Source: Pseudomonas putida
GTDB lineage: Bacteria > Pseudomonadota > Gammaproteobacteria > Pseudomonadales > Pseudomonadaceae
Reading direction: 5' to 3'
DNA: 64,000 bases
Assembly: GCF_025905425.1 (NCBI RefSeq)
Contig: NZ_CP109603.1
Location: forward strand, 2,702,001-2,766,000
Part shown: piece by piece, positions 8,993 to 18,192 of the stretch
Layout of the letters: each line of letters starts with the position of its first letter
Numbering within the stretch: the stretch's first letter is position 1
Position numbers and translations under genes: made by a program
The notes under the pieces: model-generated
The model's input: only the letters and a program-made list of their open reading frames with translations
The model's database searches: none
What the model was told of the DNA's origin: nothing

Positions 8993-9295
8993 GTGATGGC
9001 TCCTGTTGTTCTGTCCAATGCACGGCATTCTGGGGGGAAGGGTCCAGCCCGCGAAACGACCTTTTTCCGAGGGTTTGAACAGGAAAAAACTAAGGCCTCT
9101 CACACCGCCGCGATCGACCTGAAAAAACCGCCTAAACACCGCTGCAGGCCTTGCGAATCAGGGCCTTCGCCGTTTTATCGGCAAGCCCCAGCTAAATACT
9201 ATTTTCGCCATTTGCGCCGCATCCCTAGTCTGGCCCCAGGCAACGGCGGTCCTCCAAACCGACCTCACAAAAACCGCCTGGAAAAGGGCTCGGAC
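8993..9295. promoter_or_regulatory. Divergent intergenic region of the DUF1028 and FMO pairs
   Basis: 303 bases without a gene between two head-to-head gene pairs. It must contain the start sites for both directions. A lower-GC patch around 9193-9212 (TAAATACTATTTT) is the best place for a -10 element, but I see no clear -35 partner or palindrome, and there is no dedicated regulator gene adjoining. Confidence 0.4.
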
Positions 9296-10615
9296 ATGAC
9301 TTTGAACAACCTCGAAATCGACACCCTCGTCGTCGGCGCCGGCCAAGCCGGCGTGGCCATGAGCGAACACCTGAACAAGCTCGGCGTACCCCACCTGGTA
9401 CTGGAGCGCAACCGCATCGCCGAAGCCTGGCGCACAGGCCGCTGGGACTCGCTGGTTGCCAATGGCCCAGTCTGGCACGACCGCTTCCCCGGCCTCGAAT
9501 TCAACCTCGACGCCGATGCCTTCGCGGGTAAGGACCAGGTTGCCGACTACTTCGAACAGTACGTACGCAAGTACAACCTGCCGGTGCGCACCGGCATCGA
9601 AGTGAAGAAAGTGGTGCGCAACAGCGACCGCCCCGGCTTCACCATCGAAACCAACGAGGGCGTGATCCGCGCCAACCGCGTAGTCGCTGCCACCGGCCCG
9701 TTCCAGCGCCCGGTGATCCCGGCCATTGCGCCAAAAGACGCGCGCCTGCACCAGATCCACTCCGCCGCCTACTACAACCCCGAGCAGTTGCCCGAAGGGG
9801 CAGTGCTGGTGGTGGGCGCAGGCTCCTCGGGCGTGCAGATCGCCGAAGAACTGATGCGCGCCGGGCGCCAGGTGTACCTCTCGGTTGGCGCCCATGACCG
9901 CCCCCCACGGGCCTACCGCAACCGCGACTTCTGCTGGTGGCTGGGGGTATTGGGCGAGTGGGACGCCGAAATCGCCAAGCCGGGCCGCGAGCACGTGACC
10001 ATCGCCGTCAGCGGCGCACGCGGCGGCCACACCGTGGACTTCCGCGCCCTCGCCCAGCAAGGCATGACCCTGGTTGGCCTGACCCAGTCGTTCGCCGATG
10101 GCATTGCCCGTTTCCAGGACAACCTGGCGGACAACATCCGCCGTGGCGACGAAAACTACCTGGCCCTGCTCGATGCCGCCGACGCTTACATCGAACGTAA
10201 CGGCCTGGACCTGCCTGAGGAACCTGAGGCGCGTCAGCAACTGCCCGACCCTGAGTGCCTGAGCAACCCGCTGCATGAACTCGACCTGGCCAACGCCGGC
10301 GTCAGCACCATCATTTGGGCCACCGGCTATGGCGTGGACTTCAGCTGGTTGCAGGTCGACACCTTCGACGCCAACGGCAAGCCACAACACCAGCGCGGCG
10401 TTGCCCGCGAGCCGGGCGTGTACTTCCTCGGCCTGCCCTGGCTGTCGCGCCGTGGCTCGTCGTTCATCTGGGGCGTGTGGCACGACGCCAAGCACGTCGC
10501 CGGCCACATCGCCACGCAACGGACCTACCTGGCCTACCGCGACAGCGAACAACGCGCAGCGGATGAGCAACAACAACCCTTGATCAGCAACGTCAGCACC
10601 CTCGGAGCCCACTGA
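9296..10615 (+). CDS. Flavin-containing monooxygenase / NAD(P)-binding FAD oxidoreductase
   Basis: A 439-residue two-dinucleotide-domain flavoenzyme. The FAD-binding motif GAGQAGVAMSEHL is at residues 15-27, the NADPH motif GAGSSGVQIAEEL lies mid-protein, and the ATGYGVDFSW segment near residue 345 is the usual C-terminal FMO signature. It resembles the CzcO/YUCCA-like branch, which uses NADPH and oxygen to hydroxylate nitrogen or sulfur or do Baeyer-Villiger chemistry. The ATG at 9296 is chosen because the Rossmann motif must start close to the N-terminus; the upstream extension crosses the intergenic region. Its stop overlaps the Rid start (TGATG), so the two are co-translated. The substrate is unknown. 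Confidence 0.85.
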   Translation: MTLNNLEIDTLVVGAGQAGVAMSEHLNKLGVPHLVLERNRIAEAWRTGRWDSLVANGPVWHDRFPGLEFNLDADAFAGKDQVADYFEQYVRKYNLPVRTGIEVKKVVRNSDRPGFTIETNEGVIRANRVVAATGPFQRPVIPAIAPKDARLHQIHSAAYYNPEQLPEGAVLVVGAGSSGVQIAEELMRAGRQVYLSVGAHDRPPRAYRNRDFCWWLGVLGEWDAEIAKPGREHVTIAVSGARGGHTVDFRALAQQGMTLVGLTQSFADGIARFQDNLADNIRRGDENYLALLDAADAYIERNGLDLPEEPEARQQLPDPECLSNPLHELDLANAGVSTIIWATGYGVDFSWLQVDTFDANGKPQHQRGVAREPGVYFLGLPWLSRRGSSFIWGVWHDAKHVAGHIATQRTYLAYRDSEQRAADEQQQPLISNVSTLGAH

Positions 10616-11031
10616 TGCCTACCCATACCCGTATCCGCATGTTCAACACCAAGGTCACCTACCCCAACCAGACCCTGGACAACGACCTGTGCCAGGCGGT
10701 GCGTGCCGGCAACACCATCTACGTACGCGGCCAGGTGGGTACCGACTTCGAGGGGCGCCTGGTGGGCCTGGGTGACCCACAGGCACAGGCCGAACAAGCG
10801 ATGAAAAACGTCAAGCAACTGCTTGAGGAGGCCGGCTCGGACCTGTCGCACATCGTCAAGACCACCACCTACATCACCGACCCACGCTTCCGCGAGCCGG
10901 TGTACAAGGAAGTCGGCAAGTGGCTCAAAGGCGTGTTCCCGATTTCCACCGGGCTGGTGGTGGCGGGGCTTGCCCAGGCCGAGTGGTTGATGGAGATCGA
11001 TGTGATCGCCGTGGTGCCGGATCAGGCTTGA
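10615..11031 (+). CDS. Rid (YjgF/YER057c/UK114) family protein, non-archetypal
   Basis: A 138-residue Rid-fold protein. The family layout is clear (AGNTIYVRGQVGTD, LSHIVKTTTYITDP, WLMEIDVIAV), and it would act as a trimer with sites between subunits. Archetypal RidA deaminates imines and enamines using an arginine in the PARS motif; here that segment is FPISTG around residues 108-113, so the arginine is replaced by serine or a neighbour. The later glutamate (LMEIDVIAV, about 127) is kept. This suggests a different ligand or reaction, as in other Rid subfamilies. It overlaps the flavin monooxygenase stop codon and probably handles that enzyme's product. Confidence 0.88.
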   Translation: MPTHTRIRMFNTKVTYPNQTLDNDLCQAVRAGNTIYVRGQVGTDFEGRLVGLGDPQAQAEQAMKNVKQLLEEAGSDLSHIVKTTTYITDPRFREPVYKEVGKWLKGVFPISTGLVVAGLAQAEWLMEIDVIAVVPDQA

Positions 11032-11104
11032 CCCACCGGCATCCCGCTCAGCCAGGCGTGGGTTGCGCGGGAGGCCGGCGTCAGGTGAGCGGCGCCCAGG
11101 CCTC

Positions 11105-11845
11105 TCAATAGGTCGCCCTCCCGCCGCTGAGGTCAAACACAAAGCCCGTGGTAAAACTGCACTCGGGCCCGGCGATCCAGCTCACCATGTTGGCGATTTC
11201 TTCCACCTTCAAGAACCGCCCCATGGGGATCTTGGCTTTGCTCGCGGCGATATGCTCCGCGGTCATCTCGGCCATCAGCGGCGTTTCGACCATGGCCGGC
11301 GCCACGCAGTTGAGCAGCACGCCATCCTGCGCCAGTTCTTTGGCCGCAGCCTTGGTGAACGCAATCACACCCGCCTTGGCCGCCGAGTACGCCGAGATGT
11401 ACTGCACGCCATCCTTGCCCGCCATCGAGGCGACATTGACGATGCGCCCATAGCCGCGTTCACGCATGTGCGGGATGGCGGTACGGCAGCAATAGAACAC
11501 GCCGTTCAGGTCAATGGCGATGACCTTGTCCCAGGCCTCAGGCGGGTATTCCCATGCGGGCACCACTGGGCCATTGATACCGGCGTTGTTGACCAGTATC
11601 TCGACCTGCCCGACGTGCGCCAGCACTTCAGCGAACGCCCCTTCTACCGAGGCCAGTGACGCGACATCGACAGACTGACGCAGCACAGGCTCAAAGCCGT
11701 TTTCAGCTGCGTCCCAGCCATCGACCGCGAGGTCCCAGATCACCACCTGGGCGCCTGCGGCGTGCAGACGTTGCGCAATCCCCAGGCCGATGCCACGCAT
11801 GCCACCGGTGACGATTGCGGTCTGCCCTTGCAGGTATTGGCTCAT
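11105..11845 (-). CDS. Short-chain dehydrogenase/reductase (SDR)
   Basis: A 246-residue classical SDR. The cofactor motif TGGMRGIG is at residues 14-21, then NNAG in the fourth strand, and the catalytic YSAAK tyrosine-lysine pair with the upstream serine (NVASMAG). The acidic residue after strand two (IWDLAVDGWD) favours NAD over NADP. The ATG at 11845 overlaps the MFS stop by 4 bases (ATGA), so it is the last gene of an operon starting at 14059. With a lactonase-like amidohydrolase and an anion-type MFS transporter upstream, oxidation of a sugar or hydroxy-acid to its lactone or keto form is a sensible inference; the substrate is not determined. Confidence 0.88.
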   Translation of the reverse strand: MSQYLQGQTAIVTGGMRGIGLGIAQRLHAAGAQVVIWDLAVDGWDAAENGFEPVLRQSVDVASLASVEGAFAEVLAHVGQVEILVNNAGINGPVVPAWEYPPEAWDKVIAIDLNGVFYCCRTAIPHMRERGYGRIVNVASMAGKDGVQYISAYSAAKAGVIAFTKAAAKELAQDGVLLNCVAPAMVETPLMAEMTAEHIAASKAKIPMGRFLKVEEIANMVSWIAGPECSFTTGFVFDLSGGRATY

Positions 11846-13191
11846 TGCTTTGCTCCATTTTCGAGAGAGGGAACGTCTGGCAGGCGACGCAGGTCGCTCA
11901 CCATGAACACGTAACACAGGGCACCAAGGACGGTGATCGACGACACGAAGGCCAGGGCCCAGACAAACGAGCCGGTCATCGAAACGATGATGCCGATGGT
12001 CAGCGGGGTGACGATGCCCGCCGCGTTGGCGAACAGGTTGAACAGGCCGCCACTCAAGCCCAGCAGCCCCTTCGGCGCGATATCGGAGACAATCATCCAG
12101 GCCAGCGCCGACATGCCTTGGGCGAAGTAGGCGATGCAGAGAATGGTGATCACCAGCGCGTCGGATTCGACGTAGTTGGCCAGCACAATGACCGAGGCCG
12201 TGAGCAGGCCGGCAATGACTGGCAGCTTGCGCGCCACGTTCAGCGAGTAGCCTCGGCGCAGCAAGGCATCGGACAGCCAGCCACCGACCAGGGTCCCCAG
12301 TGAGGCGGCGATGAAGGGCAGCACCGCGACCCAGCCAACCTTCAACCACGGCATGTGCCGCTCGGTCACCAGGTATGTCGGGAACCAGGTCAGGAAGAAC
12401 ACGTTAGTCGAGTTGCAGGCAAACTGGCCCAGGCAGATACCCAGCATGTTGCGGTGCTTGAGCAATGCCGGAATCTGCGACCAGCGAAACACCGTGGCTT
12501 TCTGGCCACCATCGACCACCCCACCGCCCGCTGCGATGTAGTCGAGCTCGGCCTGGTTCGCCGTGGTGGACTGGTGCGGCTCATGGTACTTGCGCCACCA
12601 GACCAGGCCATAAAGGATACCCATCAGCCCAACCGCCATCAGCAGAAAACGCCAGCCGTACGCATGCAGCACCCAGAACAGCAGTGGCGTGAGAAACGCC
12701 AGCCCTGTGTACTCGGCGAAGGTGTAGATGCCGGTTGCTCTGGCCCGCTCGCTCTGCGGGAACCAGGTCGCCACCACGCGGCTGTTGGTGGGGAAGCACG
12801 GTGCCTCGGTCACCCCCACCAGAAAACGCATGCCCAACAGCGACAGAAAGCCCTGGGCCAGCCCTTGCAAGCCTGTGAACAGCGACCACAGCGTCAAGGC
12901 CAGCCAATAGGTGAACTTGGTGCCCAGCCGGTCTATGAGGATGCCACCGGGGATCTGCGCGGCCGCGTAGGTCCAGGAAAACGCCGAGAAAATCACCCCC
13001 ATCATCGCCGCATTCAGGCCCAGGTCAGCGCTGATGCTGGGCGCCGCGATGCCCATCACACTGCGGTCGAGGTAGTTGATCATCGTGCCGCCGGATATCA
13101 GCGCCAGGATCATGAAACGTGTACGGGTACGTTGTTGCAGACGTGCGGGCGTGTCGAACACCCCCAAGCCGATGTTCTGCTCAGTGTTCAT
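11842..13191 (-). CDS. MFS transporter, anion:cation symporter (ACS) family
   Basis: A 449-residue MFS importer with 12 hydrophobic segments. The first-helix signature ISGGTMINYLDRSVMGIAAPSI and the loop GILIDRLGTKFTYW are typical of the ACS branch, which takes up organic and sugar acids such as glucarate, galactonate and tartrate with protons. I take the ATG at 13191; the longer ORF adds 34 cysteine-rich residues that are not family-like. It follows the amidohydrolase by about 40 bases and overlaps the SDR start by 4 bases. It is related to the aldarate transporter at 42455 but lies in a different operon. The cargo is inferred to be an acid or lactone used by the flanking enzymes. Confidence 0.87.
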   Translation of the reverse strand: MNTEQNIGLGVFDTPARLQQRTRTRFMILALISGGTMINYLDRSVMGIAAPSISADLGLNAAMMGVIFSAFSWTYAAAQIPGGILIDRLGTKFTYWLALTLWSLFTGLQGLAQGFLSLLGMRFLVGVTEAPCFPTNSRVVATWFPQSERARATGIYTFAEYTGLAFLTPLLFWVLHAYGWRFLLMAVGLMGILYGLVWWRKYHEPHQSTTANQAELDYIAAGGGVVDGGQKATVFRWSQIPALLKHRNMLGICLGQFACNSTNVFFLTWFPTYLVTERHMPWLKVGWVAVLPFIAASLGTLVGGWLSDALLRRGYSLNVARKLPVIAGLLTASVIVLANYVESDALVITILCIAYFAQGMSALAWMIVSDIAPKGLLGLSGGLFNLFANAAGIVTPLTIGIIVSMTGSFVWALAFVSSITVLGALCYVFMVSDLRRLPDVPSLENGAKQ

Positions 13192-13231
13192 GACGGTTGC
13201 GCTCTTGTTATTGGAATGGCAAAGGGGTGCG

Positions 13232-14059
13232 CTAGGCGAACCCAAACAGACGTCGTGGCGTGTCCCACATGACCTGGCGGCGCAGTTGCGCATCGGGCAT
13301 CAGGCGCTCGGCCAGTTTCAGCAGTGGCCCGTAGTCCACCCGCGAGCGCTGACGAATGAACGGCCAATCGGAGCCCCACACACAGGCATCCGGGCCAAAG
13401 GCCTCAATCAGGGCATGGACGTAGGCACTGCTTTGCGCCTGCAGCGCATCGGCCGAAGCAAACTTCTGCATGCCAGAAAGCTTGACGCTCGCCCGGCCAC
13501 TCCCCGCTAACCGCAGCAAGGCCTGGAAACCCGGTTGTTGAATACCGGCGCTCACCTCCGGCCGGCCGCAGTGGTCAATCAACAAGCGTGCCGAGGTGCG
13601 TTCGAGCAGCCCGCGCAGCGCCAGCAACTGGTCTTCGCACACTTGAATCTGGGCAAACAGGCCAAGCTCGGCGAGCTTGCCGAACACCCCATCGACCGCT
13701 TCAAGGCTCGCCACCCCGTACAGCGCCGGGTTGAACGCAACGCCTACCACCCCTTGCGCCTGCAGTGCGGCCAGCGCATCGAGGGTGATGTCACGCTCGA
13801 CCACCGCCACCCCCTTGAAACGCCCCTGCCCCGCAGCAAGGGCGTGCAACAGGCAGCGATTGTCGGTGTGGTAGCCGCTGTTGGGCCCCACCAGCAAGGC
13901 ATGCTGCACGCCGTAGGCGTCCATTACCCGGTTAAACTGCTCCAGCGTCGCGACCTCTTGCCCGCAGGGTGCGTAAGGCGCATCGGGGTGATAGGGAAAG
14001 CGTGCAGGGTCAAACAGATGGTTATGGCAATCGATCTTGGGTTCGTCAAAGATGTTCAC
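13232..14059 (-). CDS. Amidohydrolase-2 family protein, lactonase-like (COG3618 type)
   Basis: A 275-residue TIM-barrel hydrolase of the family that includes 2-pyrone-4,6-dicarboxylate lactonase and L-fucono- and L-rhamnono-lactonases. The metal-site motif DCHNHLFDP is at residues 10-18, LLIDHCGRPE mid-barrel, and the terminal aspartate in VWGSDWPF. The start is a GTG at 14059 with GGGAG 6 bases upstream. It is the first gene of a leftward operon with an MFS importer and an SDR, and a LysR gene is divergent. The usual logic of such sets is import, dehydrogenation and lactone opening, but which sugar or aromatic lactone is used cannot be read from the sequence. Confidence 0.82.
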   Translation of the reverse strand: MNIFDEPKIDCHNHLFDPARFPYHPDAPYAPCGQEVATLEQFNRVMDAYGVQHALLVGPNSGYHTDNRCLLHALAAGQGRFKGVAVVERDITLDALAALQAQGVVGVAFNPALYGVASLEAVDGVFGKLAELGLFAQIQVCEDQLLALRGLLERTSARLLIDHCGRPEVSAGIQQPGFQALLRLAGSGRASVKLSGMQKFASADALQAQSSAYVHALIEAFGPDACVWGSDWPFIRQRSRVDYGPLLKLAERLMPDAQLRRQVMWDTPRRLFGFA

Positions 14060-14206
14060 GCAACACTCCCGTCAAGCGCCGCTGCGCTTGCGTGCAGATC
14101 TTGTTATTGTGCGCCGCAGAGGCGACTTGGCTGGTTTCAAGATACTGCGTGCCCGGCTTTTGCGCTCATACCCAGATGGCGAAGACCATAACCAAAGGTA
14201 ATACCC

Positions 14207-15160
14207 ATGCCCCTCGACGATGAAGGCCCAGAATCCCGCGCGCTGGTGTTCAAACTGCGCCATATGGAAGTGTTCAGGGCGGTGATGCTGACGGGCTCGA
14301 TCAGCGCGGCGGCCAAGATGCTCTACGTGTCGCAGCCGGCGGTGAGCAAGTTGATCCAGTACATCGAGGTGCGGCTGGCGTACCGCTTGTTCGAGCGCAT
14401 CAACAACCGCCTGGTGCCGACCCTGGAGGCGCAGATTCTGTTTCGCGAAGTCGAGCGGGTGTACCAGGCGGCGTTGGAGGTCAATGAATGTGCGCTGTCA
14501 CTGGGCAGTGGCGGCCATCGCAACCTGCGCATCTCATGCAGTGCTTCGCTGTCGACCGTGGTCATCCCGATTGCGCTGGCCCAGCTCAAGCGCGAATCGC
14601 CCTCGCTGAACATCGAGTGGCAGACCTCGCTGATGGGTGAAATGCCGAACCAGATCCTGTCGAAGAAGGTCGACCTGTCGATTGCCGCCTTGCCGGTGAT
14701 CCACGATCACCTGCACTCGCAGGCGTTCATGCGGGGGCGCATGGTGGTGGTGATGCCACCGGAGCATGCCCTGGCGCAACGGCCATCACTGGCGCTTGAA
14801 CAACTGCAAGGCCATGACTTGCTGCTGTTCAGGCCCGACATGCCGTTCGGCAAACTGCTGGCCGACCACATCCACCGGCGCGGCCTGCACCTGCAATCGC
14901 TGTTGTCGTTCACCAATGCCAACGAAGCCGTGGCCCTGGTCAAACAAGGCATGGGCATTACCCTGATCGACGAGTTCGTGGCGCAAGACAGCGGTTTGGC
15001 GGTGGTGCCACTGGCCGAAGAAATCCACTTTGATATCAGCTTCGTCTATTCGCGCTTCGAGCCACCGTCGCACTCGGCATTGCACCTGATGCAGGTGCTG
15101 CATGCGCAGGCACTGAAGCTTGGGCGGGGGATCGCGGGGTTCGCGTTGCCAGCAGCTTGA
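14207..15160 (+). CDS. LysR-family transcriptional regulator of the amidohydrolase operon
   Basis: A 317-residue LysR protein. The helix-turn-helix spans about residues 17-75 (MEVFRAVMLTGSISAAAKMLYVSQPAVSKLIQYIE), preceded by a short polar tail. The effector domain follows from about residue 105 (LRISCSASLSTVVIPIALAQ). It faces the amidohydrolase operon across 147 bases, the common arrangement for a LysR activator and its target. Just before its start is a near-palindrome, ATAACC-AAA-GGTAAT (14188-14202, one mismatch), a weak candidate for part of its site. It converges with pgm, 21 bases apart. Confidence 0.9.
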   Translation: MPLDDEGPESRALVFKLRHMEVFRAVMLTGSISAAAKMLYVSQPAVSKLIQYIEVRLAYRLFERINNRLVPTLEAQILFREVERVYQAALEVNECALSLGSGGHRNLRISCSASLSTVVIPIALAQLKRESPSLNIEWQTSLMGEMPNQILSKKVDLSIAALPVIHDHLHSQAFMRGRMVVVMPPEHALAQRPSLALEQLQGHDLLLFRPDMPFGKLLADHIHRRGLHLQSLLSFTNANEAVALVKQGMGITLIDEFVAQDSGLAVVPLAEEIHFDISFVYSRFEPPSHSALHLMQVLHAQALKLGRGIAGFALPAA

Positions 15161-15181
15161 GGCAACGCGCGCTGTTGGGAA

Positions 15182-16819
15182 TCAGGCGATGGCCGAGTCC
15201 ACCAACACCTGTGCTTCCTGCACCAGGCGCTGCAGGTGCGCCTCGTCGATGAAGCTTTCGGCGTAGATCTTGTAGATGTCCTCGGTGCCCGACGGCCGTG
15301 CGGCAAACCAGCCGTTGGCGGTCATTACTTTCAACCCGCCAATCGCCTGGCCGTTGCCTGGTGCATGGCTGAGGATCTGCACGATCGGCTCGCCGGCAAG
15401 CTCAGTCGATTTGACCTGCTCAGGTGCCAGCTTGCTCAACAACGCCTTCTGCCGGGCATCGGCCTTGGCCTCGACACGGGTGGCGAACGGCTTGCCCAGT
15501 ACTGCGGTCAGGTCAGCATAGGCCTGGCTCGGGTTACGGCCCGTGCGCGCAGTCATCTCGGCGGCCAGCAAGGCAGGGATCAGCCCGTCTTTGTCAGTCG
15601 CCCAGACCGAGCCGTCGCGCCGCAGGAACGAAGCCCCCGCGCTCTCCTCGCCACCAAAGCCTAGCGAGCCGTCGAACAGGCCCTGGGCGAAGAACTTGAA
15701 GCCCACCGGTACCTCGAACAGTTCACGGCCCAGGCGCTCGGTGACACGGTCGATCAAGCCGCTGGAAACAACGGTCTTGCCCACCGCCGCGTCGCTGCGC
15801 CATTGCGGACGATGGCGGTACAGGTAGTCGATGGCCACGGCCAGGTAGTTGTTCGGCTGCAGCAAGCCATCCGGGGTGACGATGCCGTGGCGGTCGTGGT
15901 CCGGGTCGCAGGCAAATGCCACGTCAAAGCGCTCGCGCAGGCCAATGAGGCCCTGCATGGCATAGGGCGAGGACGGGTCCATGCGGATCTGGCCGTCCCA
16001 GTCGACGGTCATGAAGCGGAAGGTCGGGTCAACCTCGGTGTTGACCACTTCCAGGTTGATCTTGTAATGCTCGGCAATCGCCGACCAGTAGTGCACCCCA
16101 GCACCACCCAGCGGGTCGACGCCCAGGCGCAGGTTGGCGCTGCGAATCACATCGAAGTCGATGACATTGCCGAGGTCTGCCACGTAATGGCTCACGTAGT
16201 CGTGGCGGTGGGTGGTGGCAGCCTGCAAGGCCTGGGCATGGTCCATGCGTTTGACGCCGGCCAGGTTCGCGGCCAGCAGTTCGTTGGCCTTGGCTTCGAC
16301 CCACTTGGTCACGTCGCTGTCGGCCGGGCCGCCATTGGGCGGGTTGTACTTGAAGCCACCGCTTTGCGGCGGGTTGTGCGACGGCGTGATGACGATACCG
16401 TCGGCCAGGCCCTGCTCACGGCCACGGTTGTAGCAGAGGATGGCGTGGGACACCGCCGGGGTCGGCGTGTACTCATCGTCTTTGGACAGCATCACCTGCA
16501 CGCCATTGGCCGCCAGCACTTCCAGGGCGCTGGCCGTGGCCGGTGCCGATAGCGCATGGGTGTCAGCACCGATGAACAGTGGGCCATCGATGCCCTTCTC
16601 CTGGCGGTACAGGCAGATGGCTTGGGTAATGGCCAGTACGTGGTACTCGTTGAAACTCAACTCAAGCGAGGTGCCTCGGTGCCCCGAGGTGCCGAAAGCC
16701 ACCCGCTGGGCCACCACGCCCGCATCGGGGCGGCCGGTGTAGTAGGCGGTGAGCAGTCGGGGAATATCGACCAGCACGCTGGCCGGAGCCGGCTTGCCTG
16801 CCAAAGGACTGAGCGTCAT
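15182..16819 (-). CDS. pgm: Phosphoglucomutase (alpha-D-glucose phosphate specific)
   Basis: A 545-residue alpha-D-phosphohexomutase interconverting glucose-1-phosphate and glucose-6-phosphate in the cytoplasm. The phosphoserine loop [16 protein letters not shown] puts the catalytic serine at residue 147. The Mg-binding loop is CDPDHDRHG, the sugar-binding loop [10 protein letters not shown], and the phosphate-binding site [10 protein letters not shown] lies near the C-terminus. Length and order match the E. coli Pgm type rather than AlgC or ManB. It lies alone, convergent with the LysR gene, with 191 bases before the divergent DUF1345 gene. It feeds glycogen, trehalose and envelope polysaccharide synthesis. 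Confidence 0.95.
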   Translation of the reverse strand: MTLSPLAGKPAPASVLVDIPRLLTAYYTGRPDAGVVAQRVAFGTSGHRGTSLELSFNEYHVLAITQAICLYRQEKGIDGPLFIGADTHALSAPATASALEVLAANGVQVMLSKDDEYTPTPAVSHAILCYNRGREQGLADGIVITPSHNPPQSGGFKYNPPNGGPADSDVTKWVEAKANELLAANLAGVKRMDHAQALQAATTHRHDYVSHYVADLGNVIDFDVIRSANLRLGVDPLGGAGVHYWSAIAEHYKINLEVVNTEVDPTFRFMTVDWDGQIRMDPSSPYAMQGLIGLRERFDVAFACDPDHDRHGIVTPDGLLQPNNYLAVAIDYLYRHRPQWRSDAAVGKTVVSSGLIDRVTERLGRELFEVPVGFKFFAQGLFDGSLGFGGEESAGASFLRRDGSVWATDKDGLIPALLAAEMTARTGRNPSQAYADLTAVLGKPFATRVEAKADARQKALLSKLAPEQVKSTELAGEPIVQILSHAPGNGQAIGGLKVMTANGWFAARPSGTEDIYKIYAESFIDEAHLQRLVQEAQVLVDSAIA

Positions 16820-17010
16820 GCAGAAACCTCGAGTTCAACGGATGTTGGTGTTGGAGCACGCAGTGTACTGAGAGTTGCAATGCCGCGCGATGGGCGACAT
16901 CAAAGAACAGGAGAGCATCGCCAATGAGCGCACCGCGCACTCTGTGGGAGCGGGTATGTGGTGCATGACCGTCTAGAGTAAAGGGCACCCCCTTCAGCTA
17001 GCGAGGACCC

Positions 17011-17658
17011 ATGGCTTTCCACCGACTGACACGCACCCACCCTCGCCTCACGTTCGCCACCCTGGTCGGTATCATCGGCGCCTGGCTAATCCCTGCCGGT
17101 GACACGGTCCAGCACATTCTGGTCGGGTGGAACCTCGGCGTCTGGCTCTACCTGCTGCTGGTCCTGTGGCTGACCTGGCACGCCAAGCCGGACAAAGTCC
17201 GCAAGGTTGCCCAGGTCGAGGATGAGAACGCCGGCCTGGTCTTGCTTACCGTGTGCATCGCGGCCATCGCCAGCCTGGCCGCAGTCACCCTGCAACTGGT
17301 CTCCAGCCGTGGCCTGCAAGGCGGCGCCCTGGCCCTGCACTACCTGTACACCGGGTTGACCGTGGCCGGCTCCTGGCTGTTGATCGGCTGTATCTTCAGC
17401 CTGCACTACGCGCGCTTGTTCTATACCGGCCGGAACCATGAACCCCCACTGCGCTTTGCCGATGGCGAGCGCAACCCGGATTACTGGGACTTCCACTACT
17501 TCTCGTTCACCCTCAGCGTGGCGGTGCAGACGTCCGATGTAGGTGTTGCAGGGCGCGGGTTGCGCCGGGTGGTGCTGGCGCATTCGTTGGTAGGTTTCGT
17601 ATTCAACACCGCAATCTTGGGGTTCACCATCAACATCGCTGCAGGGCTGCTGGGGTAA
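17011..17658 (+). CDS. DUF1345 inner-membrane protein
   Basis: A 215-residue membrane protein with about five hydrophobic helices. The segment [29 protein letters not shown] followed by [23 protein letters not shown] matches the DUF1345 family, whose members have no assigned function. The region contains several conserved aromatic and histidine residues facing the membrane, and the TSDVGV segment suggests a pore-like or cofactor-contacting element, but that is speculation. GAGGA lies about 6 bases before the ATG. It is monocistronic between pgm (divergent) and DUF1652. Confidence 0.85.
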   Translation: MAFHRLTRTHPRLTFATLVGIIGAWLIPAGDTVQHILVGWNLGVWLYLLLVLWLTWHAKPDKVRKVAQVEDENAGLVLLTVCIAAIASLAAVTLQLVSSRGLQGGALALHYLYTGLTVAGSWLLIGCIFSLHYARLFYTGRNHEPPLRFADGERNPDYWDFHYFSFTLSVAVQTSDVGVAGRGLRRVVLAHSLVGFVFNTAILGFTINIAAGLLG

Positions 17659-17931
17659 TACGCACCGCTCGTCCGAAAACCCATTGCATCGAATGTCGTG
17701 GAAACCAGCAGAATTTCCGGGTTTGCCGCCGACATCGCGCAACGAAAACGTTTGCCTGGCGAGCCGCCCCCAGATCGCGGTAATGACCACCGTGTGACCT
17801 GAGTCAAACACCCACGAATCAGTCGTATTCCCACCCTGGGCAGTGGCGTGGCAGGTGCTATGGTTACATTCCCGGCGGCCGTGCAGGCGGCCACCCGCTC
17901 ACCGCGTCCAGGTACGGACAAGGAGGCTGGC

Positions 17932-18192
17932 ATGAACAAAATGACGTTCCCGAACGCCTGCCAGGTGATGCGCTGGCATTTCCACCCGCTGGGCTTCGAG
18001 GCCAGCATGGATGCGCCGCGCAGCATGATCGCGCGGCTGTTCGACCGCGCCACCGGGGAAACCCTGCTGGCCATTGCCGGTATCCCCTGCGCTGCCATCA
18101 TGGCCGCGGCGGATGTCGAGCGCATCATTGAAGCGGTCGAGGCCGAGATGGACGCCTTGGTACCCGTCTTCGCTCTGCGTGACGCGGGCTAG
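17932..18192 (+). CDS. DUF1652 small protein
   Basis: An 86-residue protein matching the Pseudomonas-restricted DUF1652 family: FPNACQVMRWHFHPLGFEASMDAP, then IAGIPCAAIMAAADVERIIEAVEAE. It is predicted soluble and cytoplasmic. An ideal AGGAGG site at about 17921 fixes the ATG at 17932; the longer ORF has no such site. The final codons overlap the end of the convergent c-di-GMP gene by 4 bases. The 273 bases upstream hold no gene I can support. Function is unknown. Confidence 0.8.
   Translation: MNKMTFPNACQVMRWHFHPLGFEASMDAPRSMIARLFDRATGETLLAIAGIPCAAIMAAADVERIIEAVEAEMDALVPVFALRDAG

Noticed and set aside
16929..16955. Single REP half near 16930 (CTGTGGGAGCGGGTATGTGG)
   Set aside because: Only one diverged arm is visible, so it is not listed as a repeat unit.
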